Source of the DNA: a virus
Length of the DNA: 29,529 bases
Direction: 5' to 3' (one strand)
IMG/VR virus record: IMGVR_UViG_3300017818_000072
Location: 1-29,529 of that record
The first letter of the stretch is position 1, and each line of letters opens with the position of its first letter. Position numbers and translations under genes: made by a program. Of this stretch, positions 7,165-15,617 are shown piece after piece. Under the pieces are notes generated by a model. That model was not told the DNA's origin and did no database searches. It worked only from the letters and a program-made list of their open reading frames with translations.

Positions 7165-9435
7165 ATGGCAACCGTAATAAAACTAAAATCTTCTTCAACT
7201 CCTGGAGCAGTCCCTGCTCCATCTTCGTTACAAACAGGCGAAGTAGCCTTAAACTTAGCCGATGGCAAAATTTTTGTAAAAGATACATTAAATAATATCA
7301 AGACAGTAGCATCCGGAACCATCGAAGGTTTGGCTGATGTAGATTTTTCTACTGCGCCTACTAATAATCAACTTTTAAGTTTTGATGGCGCAACTAGCAA
7401 ATGGGTTCCTATCACTTCAGGCTCTGCTATAGGATCAACAGATGATCTAGCAGAAGGAACAACAAATCTTTATTATACAACAGCTAGAGCTAACACAGAT
7501 TTTGACGCAAGGCTTACCACTAAAACAACTGACAATGTATCCGAAGGTTCAACAAATCTGTATTATACTACAGCAAGGACCAATACAGATTTTGATACAA
7601 GACTCGCTACTAAATCAACTGACGATGTAGCTGAAGGCTCATCAAATCTTTATTATACAGATGCTAGAGCTGATGGACGAATTAGCGCAGCAATCCTTAC
7701 AGATATTGGCAATGTAAATGTTCCTGGATCAACTACCGCTGGAAATATGATGGTAGTAAATGGAACAGGAGATGGATATACTTGGGTCCCACAAAAGAAA
7801 GTATTAGATGATCTTAATAACGTAAATGCAGGATCACCAACAGATGGACAATTTTTACAATGGGATAACTCTACTAATAAATGGATACCAGGATCAAAAG
7901 AACCAACAGCACTTTCATACACTGCAGGCACAACTACTTTATCATATAGTGATGAAAACGGAAATACTACTAACATAGATTTGTCAGGATTATTAGATGA
8001 AGATTCTCGCTCAATAGCCTCAGGAACATTAGACTCAGGCACAGGCATTGTTACATTTACTAGAGACGATGGAACTACTTTTACAATGGATTTGTCAGCT
8101 TTATTAGATGATACTAATTTAGTTACATCCGTTGCTGGAAAAACAGGCGTTGTCACATTAGATACTTCAAATGTAACTGAACATACTTCTAATTTATATT
8201 ACACTAACGGAAGGTTTGATTCTAGATTCAATACCAAAACAACAGATAATCTAACTGAAGGATCTACAAATCTTTATTATACAGATGCTAGAGTTGATGC
8301 TCGCATTCCTACAAATGTTAGCACCTTTACAAATGACTCTAATTATTTGACTAGCGTAGCGTCTCTTACAGATATTGGCGATGTAGCTATTGCAGGATCA
8401 ACTAATGCTGGAAATCAACTAGTAGTACACTCTTCAGGAACAGGTTATGTTTGGGTTCCACAAAAGAAACTATTAGTCGATCTTAATGACATAGATGCAG
8501 GATCACCAAGTGACGGACAAGCACTAGTATATGATTCTGGTACTTCAAAATGGATACCAGGCAACGGAGGTATTGCACTAACTAATTTATCTGTAACCCA
8601 AAATAGCGCATCTGGTACAGGAACATTGGCATATGACAATTCAACAGGTGTCTTTACCTATACTCCTCCTGTCATTCCTACTGTATTGACTGATTTATCT
8701 ATTATAGACGGTGCTGCTGGACAAGTATTAACAACTGATGGCGCAGGTACTTTTTCATTTACAACTGTATCTAGTGGTGGTGGTACCACCGTAGCACTTC
8801 TTACAGATATTGGTAATGTAAATGCACCAGGTTCACTTACTGCTGGAAATCAGATGATTGTAAATGGTGCAGGAACAGGATATACTTGGGTTCCACAAAA
8901 GAAAGTATTGGATGATCTTAACAATGTAGATGCAGGATCACCGAATACTGGCGATGTTCTTACATGGGATGGTTCTTCTAATAAATGGATTCCAGCTACT
9001 GTTTCAAGCGGAGGTGGTGGATCAACTACTTTAGCAGACTTAACAGATACAACCATAGGAACTCCAAGTGATGGACAAGCACTAGTATATGATTCTGGAA
9101 CTTCAGCATGGGTACCAGGCACAGCAACAGGATATACAGATGCTCAAGCTGATGCTAGAATAGCTGCCGCTAGTATTGCTGATTTAAATGATGTATCTGG
9201 AACTACAACCGATGGAGATATCCTAACTTATAATGCTGCTACTAGCTCTTATGAATTTCAAGCAGGATTTAGTTTGACAGTACCAAGTGAATCTTCAGAA
9301 GCAATCAATGGAGAGATATTACAATGGGACTTTGCTAATAATGAATTTGTTATAAAAGATATGTATGATTTAGCAACATCACAAAGAATATCTAGAGAAG
9401 AAACGGCTACTCAGGTTATTTATAGGTTTAACTAA
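7165..9435 (+). CDS. Long tail fibre-like protein with Mtd_N-like N-terminus
   Basis: 756 residues. Residues 1-40 (VIKLKSSSTPG...LQTGEVALNLADGKIFVKD) fit the small N-terminal domain common on phage fibres and related to the Mtd N-terminal domain (PF18454-like), used for attachment to the virion. Residues 90-175 and 345-385 hold several 'TDDVAEGSSNLYYTDAR.D.R' units widespread in phage fibres. Three units of about 68 residues begin at about 179, 402 and 546 (LTDIGNV...G.GYTWVPQKK.L.DLN...GSP..GQ.L.W....NKWIPG), and a fourth partial one lies near residue 630. The C-terminus RISREETATQVIYRFN matches that of the protein at 20399. The frame ends by TAATG coupling into a kelch-like gene. Probably a major fibre or its shaft. 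Confidence 0.75.
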   Translation: MATVIKLKSSSTPGAVPAPSSLQTGEVALNLADGKIFVKDTLNNIKTVASGTIEGLADVDFSTAPTNNQLLSFDGATSKWVPITSGSAIGSTDDLAEGTTNLYYTTARANTDFDARLTTKTTDNVSEGSTNLYYTTARTNTDFDTRLATKSTDDVAEGSSNLYYTDARADGRISAAILTDIGNVNVPGSTTAGNMMVVNGTGDGYTWVPQKKVLDDLNNVNAGSPTDGQFLQWDNSTNKWIPGSKEPTALSYTAGTTTLSYSDENGNTTNIDLSGLLDEDSRSIASGTLDSGTGIVTFTRDDGTTFTMDLSALLDDTNLVTSVAGKTGVVTLDTSNVTEHTSNLYYTNGRFDSRFNTKTTDNLTEGSTNLYYTDARVDARIPTNVSTFTNDSNYLTSVASLTDIGDVAIAGSTNAGNQLVVHSSGTGYVWVPQKKLLVDLNDIDAGSPSDGQALVYDSGTSKWIPGNGGIALTNLSVTQNSASGTGTLAYDNSTGVFTYTPPVIPTVLTDLSIIDGAAGQVLTTDGAGTFSFTTVSSGGGTTVALLTDIGNVNAPGSLTAGNQMIVNGAGTGYTWVPQKKVLDDLNNVDAGSPNTGDVLTWDGSSNKWIPATVSSGGGGSTTLADLTDTTIGTPSDGQALVYDSGTSAWVPGTATGYTDAQADARIAAASIADLNDVSGTTTDGDILTYNAATSSYEFQAGFSLTVPSESSEAINGEILQWDFANNEFVIKDMYDLATSQRISREETATQVIYRFN
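7697..9115 (+). repeat. Dispersed in-gene DNA repeats of the fibre gene
   Basis: Near-identical DNA segments recur: the CTTACAGATATTGG start of the 68-residue unit at about 7697, 8367 and 8799, and a roughly 40-base GATGGACAAGCACTAGTATA segment at about 8513 and 9071 that differs at only a few bases. The similarity extends to silent positions, pointing to recent duplication or gene conversion. Confidence 0.7.
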
Positions 9436-10544
9436 TGACAGTAAAGTTGCATTTAGAAAAAACAAAAAACCCAACGAATGAATTTGCAATCGAAGACGAT
9501 TATGCAATGGACTTGGGACTAGTTGTTGGAGTTCCATCGGGTGATTCAATTACAGGAAAGGATCGTGTTGTAATTGCTGACGCATACATGACTTCGGATA
9601 TGACAAAGAAAGTTTATTTAAAAGATTTATTTTTTTCAGGACACCCAGCTATTGTAAAAAGATCCTACACAGAAATTGTGTTTGGTGGCGGATTTGGCGG
9701 AGGTGGTACTGGACGTCGTAGCACAGTTGAGCGATTAAGGTATGATGATATTATACCAACTATTGTTCATACAAACGATTTGAATAATGGAAAACACTAT
9801 CTAGCAGGCACATCAGATGGAAGACAGGCTGTATTTGGGGGAGGAAGTGGTGCTGCTGATTTAATTCAAAAGCTAAAATTTGATGATAGCATACCTGCAG
9901 TTCAATTTACCAATAGATTATCAACAAATAAAAGAGGATTAGCAGGCGCTGCAAGTTTTGGAGAAGCACTATTTGGTGGCGGTGTAACAGATGTATCAGC
10001 AATTGATAAAGTTAAATTTGATGATTCTGCTATGGTAGTTATGACTAACGGACTTTCTGTAGGTAGACATTATTGTGCTGCAGGATCAGATAGGAATCAA
10101 ATTTGTTTTGCTGGCGGTGTTAACTCTTCTGCAGGGCAATTATCAAGCATAGAAAGATTTAGATATGACGATGTTGTACCCTCTTATACACTATCTAATT
10201 CCTTAACTGTTCCTAGAAATAGATTATCTGGAGGATCAACAGAATTTGAAATGATATTTACTGGTGATAGTGATAGTGCAACTAATTCTCCACTATTTGA
10301 GAAAACAAGATTTGATGATTCTGTTTTTACATCAGTATTTGTAAATACCTATTCCCAAGCAGTTCATAGTGCTACTGCACAATCAAATGGTTTTGATGGA
10401 TTATTGATAGCAGGAGGAAATTTACATTCAGGGGATACAACAGATACAGTTGAATCTGTAAAATTTGATGATAGTGCTCACGCAATACATACAAATTTAC
10501 TATCAGAATCAAAATATGGATTAGCGAGCGCCCAAGGTTATTGA
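9435..10544 (+). CDS. Kelch-like six-repeat beta-propeller adhesin (pair 1, first)
   Basis: 369 residues, starting in a TAATG overlap with the fibre gene. After an N-terminal segment of about 75 residues (with DRVVIADAYMTSD) there are six repeats of about 45-50 residues. Each has an F-G-G-G or equivalent strand followed by K/R-x-K/R-F/Y-D-D-S, then T-N-x-L and R-x-x-L-A-G: RLRYDD, KLKFDDS, KVKFDDS, RFRYDD, KTRFDDS, SVKFDDS. The pattern resembles kelch/galactose-oxidase blades and, from memory, the 'FGGG...TTGNATDFGDL' proteins common in marine phages. Six repeats suggest a six-bladed propeller. No catalytic residues are evident, so a binding role is more likely. It is followed after one base by a paralogue. 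Confidence 0.68.
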   Translation: MTVKLHLEKTKNPTNEFAIEDDYAMDLGLVVGVPSGDSITGKDRVVIADAYMTSDMTKKVYLKDLFFSGHPAIVKRSYTEIVFGGGFGGGGTGRRSTVERLRYDDIIPTIVHTNDLNNGKHYLAGTSDGRQAVFGGGSGAADLIQKLKFDDSIPAVQFTNRLSTNKRGLAGAASFGEALFGGGVTDVSAIDKVKFDDSAMVVMTNGLSVGRHYCAAGSDRNQICFAGGVNSSAGQLSSIERFRYDDVVPSYTLSNSLTVPRNRLSGGSTEFEMIFTGDSDSATNSPLFEKTRFDDSVFTSVFVNTYSQAVHSATAQSNGFDGLLIAGGNLHSGDTTDTVESVKFDDSAHAIHTNLLSESKYGLASAQGY

Positions 10545-10545
10545 T

Positions 10546-11550
10546 ATGCCAAAAGATATTATTATAGTTGCCGATTCATTGGATGGAATAAGTGTTGGAG
10601 AACTAGCAGATTATGTATTCTGTTTAGATGGGCATGGTGCTGGCAATCAAGCAATTATGGTTGGAGGTTCTCTTACTAGCACTGATACTCCTACCGCTGA
10701 CATAGAAAGAGCTAGATTTAACGATGATATGGCAACAGTTATTCACACCAATTCGTTAAACACTAGTAGAAAAGCACACGGCGGAACATCAAATAACTAT
10801 GATGCTGTAATGGGTGGCGGAGAAAATACAACATCTACCCATTTAAGTAGTGCTGAAAAAATGAGAATCGATGACTCTACGGTTGTAACAACAATGTCAA
10901 CCAATATAGGATTAGGAATTAGACATCATCATGCAACAGGAAACAAATCTAATATATGGTTTATAGCTGGAGAAGGCACAACAGGATTATTAGCAACATC
11001 AAGAAGAATAGCATATGATGATACTGGATCAGTAGTAGTAGCATCAAATAGCCTAAACACTAATAGAAATCATGCTGCAGTTGCAGGAAATGGAGAATCA
11101 GCCATTATATTTGAAGGTGAGAATGCTTCAGGCAATGCAATCCCAAATAACGAAAAGGTTCTATTAGCAGACACTATTGCTGTAATGGTTATGGATAAAA
11201 CACTTCCTACTAGAAGATCAAAAGGTGATGCTTGCTCAAACGGAAAAGAAGCAATTATTGTTGGCGGACAGAATCCTGGAACTGCTGCTGAATATGATAC
11301 TGTAGAAAAACTTAGATTTGATGATCTTGTAGATACAATAACATTGACTACAACTGTTACAAATCCAGGATATTGGATGACAATGTCAACCAACAGTACA
11401 GAAGGATTGATTGCTGGAGGATTATCTAGTTTAAGAACTATAGGCACAGTAGTATTACAAAGAATTAAATTTGATGATTATGCTAATACTATACATAGTA
11501 ATGATCTATCAAATTCAGTATATGATGCAGTGTCGGTTTCGGGATATTAA
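10546..11550 (+). CDS. Kelch-like six-repeat beta-propeller adhesin (pair 1, second)
   Basis: 334 residues. The N-terminus (IIIVADSLDGISVGELADYV, then LDGHGAGNQAIMVGG) matches that of the gene at 18591 (IIFADGFFDITTSDLADAV, then IDGHG). This shows that the second members of the two kelch pairs are related over the N-terminal segment as well. Six repeats carry RARFNDD, KMRIDDS, RIAYDDT, KVLLADT, KLRFDDL and RIKFDDY, with degenerate blades 3 and 4. Each blade has a G-G-x or G-E-G strand. It ends S-G-Y, like the first member's Q-G-Y. Probably an adhesive propeller on the fibre or baseplate. Confidence 0.68.
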   Translation: MPKDIIIVADSLDGISVGELADYVFCLDGHGAGNQAIMVGGSLTSTDTPTADIERARFNDDMATVIHTNSLNTSRKAHGGTSNNYDAVMGGGENTTSTHLSSAEKMRIDDSTVVTTMSTNIGLGIRHHHATGNKSNIWFIAGEGTTGLLATSRRIAYDDTGSVVVASNSLNTNRNHAAVAGNGESAIIFEGENASGNAIPNNEKVLLADTIAVMVMDKTLPTRRSKGDACSNGKEAIIVGGQNPGTAAEYDTVEKLRFDDLVDTITLTTTVTNPGYWMTMSTNSTEGLIAGGLSSLRTIGTVVLQRIKFDDYANTIHSNDLSNSVYDAVSVSGY

Positions 11551-11568
11551 AATGAGGACTTTGAAATA

Positions 11569-12597
11569 ATGTTAAAGGTAGCAGGTGAAAATTTAAAAAG
11601 TAACCTTACAAGAAGTAATGGTGAAGACTTAGCATTTGAGTATAATCTTTTATACTTTGATGTCTCAGAACAAAGAATTGGTGTAAAAACTGGAACTCCT
11701 CAAACTGACTTTGACGTTTTAGGCGAAGCGCAATCGTATGTCCAAAGTATCACCGAATCAACATATGCACACAAATGGAGCTTTCAACTAGATGCTAACG
11801 GAACAGTAAATGGAAAATTAGCTCTACACTATAACGGAACAAGACAATACTTGTTTGGTGATAACGGAACTTTTAACGCAGGTTATGTTTCTGTAGCACA
11901 AGATATCACAGCAATGAATAATGCTTACATAAACGGAAATGCTTTTGTAAGTAAAGGTGTTATTGGCGGCGATGTACAATTAGGGGTTACAAATCCAAAC
12001 CAATTAGATACAGCCGTAGGAGATTTAACTGTTACAAGTGCTACAGGCAATGTAAATATAAAAGGCAACTTGTATGTCAATGGAGTTCAAATTGACAATA
12101 ACGCAACTCATGTAGGCAACACACCTCCAGCTACAATGGTTGAAGGTGATATGTGGTTTAGCACAAACAATGCTAGACTCTATATTTACGCAGGCGGATC
12201 TTGGATCCAGCCAGGCTATTCTATGTCACATGGATTAGCTACTTCAATGGTCCCCCCAACAACCTCAGACGACAGATTGAAAACAAGAACAGGCAATTTA
12301 GGCAAAGTATTAGATAAAATATCAAAACTAACCACATTCAAATATACGCCTAACGCACTAGCTGAATCGCTAGGTGTAAAAAATAGAGGCGAAGAATATG
12401 GTATGAGTGCCCAACAAGTGCAAAAACAATTTCCTGAACTTGTAAGATTATCTGAAATGGATGAAGGCGCACATGGCGAGAGTCTTTCTGGACAAGATTA
12501 TTTGACTGTAGATTATGCTAGAATGACTACAATACTTCTTCAAGCCGTAAAAGAATTAACCAAAAGAGTCGAAGAATTAGAAAAAGCTACAACTTAA
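11569..12597 (+). CDS. Tail fibre protein with C-terminal S74 intramolecular chaperone
   Basis: 342 residues. Residues 65-95 carry the YAHKWSFQLDANG..NGKLALHYNGT motif. A QIAVT-like module is at 134-160 (GDVQLGVTNPNQLDT) and the W/G-rich motif at 190-216 (VEGDMWFSTNNARLYIYAGG). Residues 233-342 match the peptidase S74 intramolecular chaperone (PF13884): S233-D-D-R-L-K238, with the conserved Ser/Lys spacing of five; Y-G-M-S-A-Q-Q-V; F-P-E-L-V; YLTVDYARM; and a final coiled coil (LLQAVKELTKRVEELEKA). In this family the domain helps trimerise a beta-helical fibre and then cuts itself off, so cleavage is predicted just before S233. A fibre or tailspike role is therefore well supported. Confidence 0.85.
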   Translation: MLKVAGENLKSNLTRSNGEDLAFEYNLLYFDVSEQRIGVKTGTPQTDFDVLGEAQSYVQSITESTYAHKWSFQLDANGTVNGKLALHYNGTRQYLFGDNGTFNAGYVSVAQDITAMNNAYINGNAFVSKGVIGGDVQLGVTNPNQLDTAVGDLTVTSATGNVNIKGNLYVNGVQIDNNATHVGNTPPATMVEGDMWFSTNNARLYIYAGGSWIQPGYSMSHGLATSMVPPTTSDDRLKTRTGNLGKVLDKISKLTTFKYTPNALAESLGVKNRGEEYGMSAQQVQKQFPELVRLSEMDEGAHGESLSGQDYLTVDYARMTTILLQAVKELTKRVEELEKATT

Positions 12598-12614
12598 TAC
12601 AATAGGTTGAATGC

Positions 12615-12622
12615 TATAAATA
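12615..12622 (+). promoter_or_regulatory. T4-type late promoter TATAAATA
   Basis: A perfect TATAAATA, 17 bases before the ATG at 12640. Transcription would start near 12628, on the AAGGA ribosome-binding site itself. This excludes the in-frame ATG at 12607 as the start for transcripts from this promoter. Confidence 0.75.
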
Positions 12623-12639
12623 ACATAAAGGAAACATTT

Positions 12640-12876
12640 ATGCCAATATCATTTCCACAAGGTACAACAGTTGGTGAACTTTATACTGAAGGAGGAACTA
12701 CTTGGAAGTGGAATGGAACTGGTTGGGCAACGGTAAGTGCGGATCAATTATTTGCCTCTGCTACAGCACCTGCAAATCCAATCGACGGCAATACTTGGTA
12801 TGATATGAATACAGGCAAATTGTATTTTTATATGGGCGGAGCTTGGATACAAGCAAAAACGGCTGTTTCAATATAA
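12640..12876 (+). CDS. Stand-alone Trp-rich mini-protein (FP-W unit)
   Basis: 78 residues from the ATG at 12640, chosen over the in-frame ATG at 12607 because AAAGGA (12627-12632) is well placed and the late promoter lies between the two ATGs. It consists of one complete unit. The first half is FPQGTTVGELYTEGG, TWKWNGTGW; the second half is NPIDGNTWYDMNTGKLYFY, GGAWIQ. The same unit occurs alone at 15083 and 15342 and at the N-terminus of the 12887 protein. The alternating W/Y pattern suggests a small beta-hairpin module that may bind sugar or act as an adaptor; this is inference. Confidence 0.72.
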   Translation: MPISFPQGTTVGELYTEGGTTWKWNGTGWATVSADQLFASATAPANPIDGNTWYDMNTGKLYFYMGGAWIQAKTAVSI

Positions 12877-12886
12877 GGAGAAATAA

Positions 12887-15061
12887 ATGGCAATAGCATT
12901 CCCAGAAGCAACCACTGTAGGGCAAACATATACAGATGGAACTTCAACCTGGGTGTATAACGGAACTGGATGGGAATATTTAGACCCGTCAAAAACTTAC
13001 TTTCAAGCTGATGCTCCAACAGTAGCAGTTGAGGGCCAACATTGGACTGATACTGATAATGGCAGGCTTTATACATATTTAGATGGGCAATGGATTAACG
13101 AAGGGTCAGTATTTACGACTGCATCAGCTGAAACTGATAAAGCTGTCGCAAAAAATGCTTGGGGAGTCAATCCTATTGGGCGACCAATGACATGGAGAGA
13201 ATCAATAAGCCTGCACCTAAAATACTCAAAAGAAAATCCTAATGTTTATGGTGATGCACTTAGTGATCGATTTGGCTGGGGTGTTGGTATCACTGATTCA
13301 TACTTTATAGTTGGAGCATATTGGGAAGAGGATGCTGGCGGAAATAAATCTGGTAAAGCATATATTTACGACACATCAACAGGAAATTTACTTTATACAC
13401 TAGACAACCCTAATGTTGATGGCACATCAGCAGATGATTTTTTTGGTTATTGTGTTGATATATCTGAATCTTATGCCGTAATTGGTGCATATGGAGAAAG
13501 TGATACTGGCGGAACTGCTTCTGGCAAGGTATATATTTACGACACATCAACCGGAAATTTACTTCGTACATTAAATAACCCAAATCCAGAAACCACTGCT
13601 AGATTTGGCTGGGGTCTTGCTATTTCTGATTCATATACTATAGTTGGTGCTCCTCATGCAGATGAAGGAGCAGTAGCCGACTCTGGTAAAGTATATATTT
13701 ACAACACATCAACAGGAAATTTACTTTATACACTAGACAATCCAACCTCTGGTGGTACTACCCCTAGGTTTGGATACCGGGTTGATATATGTGAATCGTA
13801 TGCTATAGTTGGCGCACCATATGAAGATCAAGGAGGAGCCAACTCTGGTAGAGCATATATTTACGACACATCAACAGGAAATTTACTTTATACACTAGAC
13901 AATCCAAATGTATTTGACGTAGCTGATAATGATCTATTTGGTTATGCTGTTGCTATATGTGAATCGTATGCTATAGTTGGTGCACATGGAGAAGATGATG
14001 GATCAAGTAACCCAGGTGGTGGTACAGGATTATGGTCTGGTAAAGCATACATTTACAACCCAGCAACAGGTGCTCTACTTCATACACTAGACAATCCAAA
14101 TGCTCTTACTACAACAGCAAGTGATCAGTTTGGTTATGGTGTTGATATATGTGAATCGTATGCTATAGTTGGTGCTCCTAATGAGAATCATACTTCGTCG
14201 GATCTCTACTCTGGCAAAGCATACGTCTTTGATCCAGCAACAGGAAAGTTACTTGATACAGTAGACAATCCTAATTTACAAAGCACAGGAAGAACAGATA
14301 GATTTGCGGAGCAAGTAGCTATATGTGAATCATATGCTATCGCCGGGGCATACGGTGAAGAATCTAGTGATGCCCAAACTGACTCAGGAGCTGCTTATGT
14401 TTTTGAACCCAATATTATAGCAGGAATAGATTCGTTTTATAGTACAGTCTCAACAGATAATATGACTACCCTCAATGTAGAAAATACGACAGAGCAGACA
14501 TTCCCATTTGTTGGATATTCAACAGGATCAGATGCTAATACAACAACAATAGCAAGACTCATGCGGGTAAGACTAAACAATCTAGGGGCTGTTAATATAG
14601 GAGCTTCCCAAAATATTCCTCGAACAATAACTACAAGTTGGGATTCGGATACTAATCAATTTGTTAATGAGAATGGATCAACAACTGTACCTAATTTAAG
14701 AGCAGGCATATCCTATTATGGTATGTTGATTTATGCAAGATCCTTCCCTGATAATTCATTTGTATATCCTTGTTGGGCTATAATGGGTATGAATCCAGAT
14801 ACTAATGAAGTACAAATACCAGGATTTCCAGGATATCTTGGACAGTATGAATCAATAGCTGCTGCTAATTCAAGACTGTTTTTTGTTGGCGTAGCTGATG
14901 ATGGAGAACATATATCCTTATTGTCAAATCCAGCCACTATAATCCAACCAACACACATAGGCACTAATCCTGCTGGATTTAATGCTGAATGGCTGGGATC
15001 ATCTAGTCCTGGTGCATTACCACCAGCGGAAGCTATGGCTAAACCTTGGACAACTGTATAA
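12887..15061 (+). CDS. FG-GAP-like seven-repeat beta-propeller with FP-W N-terminus
   Basis: 724 residues. Residues 1-80 are the FP-W unit (FPEATTVGQTYTDG, then GQHWTDTDNGRLYTYLDGQW). Residues 125-505 contain seven units of about 50 residues of the form FG.GV.I.ESYAIVGA...D...SGKAYIYDTSTGNLLYTLDNPN. The FGxxV, IVGA and AYIYD elements match integrin-alpha-like FG-GAP repeats, and seven units fit a closed seven-bladed propeller. No clear D-x-D-x-D calcium loop is seen. Residues 510-724 form an unrecognised beta-rich C-terminal domain. The repeats are unusually alike at the DNA level. Probably an adhesive virion protein. The TAA stop lies inside the next late promoter. Confidence 0.72.
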   Translation: MAIAFPEATTVGQTYTDGTSTWVYNGTGWEYLDPSKTYFQADAPTVAVEGQHWTDTDNGRLYTYLDGQWINEGSVFTTASAETDKAVAKNAWGVNPIGRPMTWRESISLHLKYSKENPNVYGDALSDRFGWGVGITDSYFIVGAYWEEDAGGNKSGKAYIYDTSTGNLLYTLDNPNVDGTSADDFFGYCVDISESYAVIGAYGESDTGGTASGKVYIYDTSTGNLLRTLNNPNPETTARFGWGLAISDSYTIVGAPHADEGAVADSGKVYIYNTSTGNLLYTLDNPTSGGTTPRFGYRVDICESYAIVGAPYEDQGGANSGRAYIYDTSTGNLLYTLDNPNVFDVADNDLFGYAVAICESYAIVGAHGEDDGSSNPGGGTGLWSGKAYIYNPATGALLHTLDNPNALTTTASDQFGYGVDICESYAIVGAPNENHTSSDLYSGKAYVFDPATGKLLDTVDNPNLQSTGRTDRFAEQVAICESYAIAGAYGEESSDAQTDSGAAYVFEPNIIAGIDSFYSTVSTDNMTTLNVENTTEQTFPFVGYSTGSDANTTTIARLMRVRLNNLGAVNIGASQNIPRTITTSWDSDTNQFVNENGSTTVPNLRAGISYYGMLIYARSFPDNSFVYPCWAIMGMNPDTNEVQIPGFPGYLGQYESIAAANSRLFFVGVADDGEHISLLSNPATIIQPTHIGTNPAGFNAEWLGSSSPGALPPAEAMAKPWTTV
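13361..14345 (+). repeat. Near-identical propeller-blade DNA repeats
   Basis: A 47-base segment is identical at 13361-13407 and 13856-13902, differs at one base at 13694-13740, and is more diverged at 13532-13578 and about 14046-14093. A second segment (CTATATGTGAATCGTATGCT-like) recurs at about 13784, 13953, 14144 and 14319. The identity includes silent positions. Confidence 0.85.
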
Positions 15062-15064
15062 ATA
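15057..15064 (+). promoter_or_regulatory. T4-type late promoter TATAAATA
   Basis: A perfect TATAAATA that contains the TAA stop (15059-15061) of the propeller gene. The AAAGGAG ribosome-binding site at 15069-15075 follows directly, and the ATG is at 15083. Confidence 0.75.
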
Positions 15065-15082
15065 TTATAAAGGAGAATATGA

Positions 15083-15328
15083 ATGGCACTTACATTTCCT
15101 GCAGGCTCTGCAGGCAACTTATATACTGAAGGAGATAACACTTGGGAGTATAATGGAACTGCTTGGGACCGATTATACAGTGACGAAGTGTATGTACAAG
15201 ATACTCTCCCAACAACTCCAACACCAATAACAGGTAACTATTGGTTTAACACAGAAAACGGCAGAATGTATTTCTATGACACTTCAGGGGCATGGGTACA
15301 AATGGGCTCTGCCTATCAGCCAACATAA
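15083..15328 (+). CDS. Stand-alone Trp-rich mini-protein (FP-W unit)
   Basis: 81 residues with the ribosome-binding site AAAGGAG 8 bases upstream. It is a complete FP-W unit: TFPAGSAGNLYTEGDNTWEY, NGTAWDRL, then ITGNYWFNTENGRMYFYDTS, GAWVQ. Close to the proteins at 12640 and 15342, but the TTVG element reads SAGN. Transcribed from the late promoter at 15057, with the 15342 gene next. The function is unknown; it is likely a small virion component or fibre adaptor. Confidence 0.72.
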   Translation: MALTFPAGSAGNLYTEGDNTWEYNGTAWDRLYSDEVYVQDTLPTTPTPITGNYWFNTENGRMYFYDTSGAWVQMGSAYQPT

Positions 15329-15341
15329 TAAGGAGACTTAA

Positions 15342-15572
15342 ATGGCAGCATTTGCTTTTCCCACTGGAACTACTGTAGGAGAACTATTTGAGCACGAAGG
15401 ACGAACTTGGGCTTGGAATGGTGGACAGTGGGTTACAAAAAATAAAAAGACTATTTTTGCTCAAGATACTGAACCTGAGGATGTAATTGAAGCGAATAGG
15501 TGGTTGAATACAGAAAATGGCAAACTGTATTTTAGAACACAAGATACTTGGGTGCAACCAAGAATAATGTAA
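15342..15572 (+). CDS. Stand-alone Trp-rich mini-protein (FP-W unit)
   Basis: 76 residues with AAGGAG 7 bases before the ATG. One FP-W unit: FAFPTGTTVGELFEHEGRTW, AWNGGQW, then ANRWLNTENGKLYFRTQDTW. It shares W-L/F-N-T-E-N-G with the preceding gene, suggesting tandem duplication. The middle is more charged (KNKKTIFAQDTEPEDVIE). The function is unknown; the context points to a fibre-associated role. Confidence 0.7.
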   Translation: MAAFAFPTGTTVGELFEHEGRTWAWNGGQWVTKNKKTIFAQDTEPEDVIEANRWLNTENGKLYFRTQDTWVQPRIM

Positions 15573-15576
15573 TATT

Positions 15577-15584
15577 GCTAAATA
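15577..15584 (+). promoter_or_regulatory. Possible variant late promoter GCTAAATA
   Basis: GCTAAATA, 33 bases before the ATG at 15618, differs from TATAAATA at the first two positions. The same octamer lies upstream of the sheath gene (26364-26371). It is the only promoter-like sequence in this gap. Confidence 0.4.
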
Positions 15585-15617
15585 TATAAAGCTACTGATT
15601 TTTAAAGGAGATAAGAT

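Noticed and set aside
7165-9435. Diversity-generating retroelement because of an Mtd-like N-terminus and repeats
   Set aside because: No reverse transcriptase, template repeat or adenine-biased variable repeat was seen; repeats differ at all base types.
12607-12639. Longer start of the 12640 gene at the ATG at 12607
   Set aside because: The late promoter lies between the two ATGs, and the ribosome-binding site and family alignment favour 12640.
13361-14345. CRISPR-like or microsatellite array
   Set aside because: The repeats are codon-phased blades of a protein with unequal spacing, not short palindromic repeats with unique spacers.
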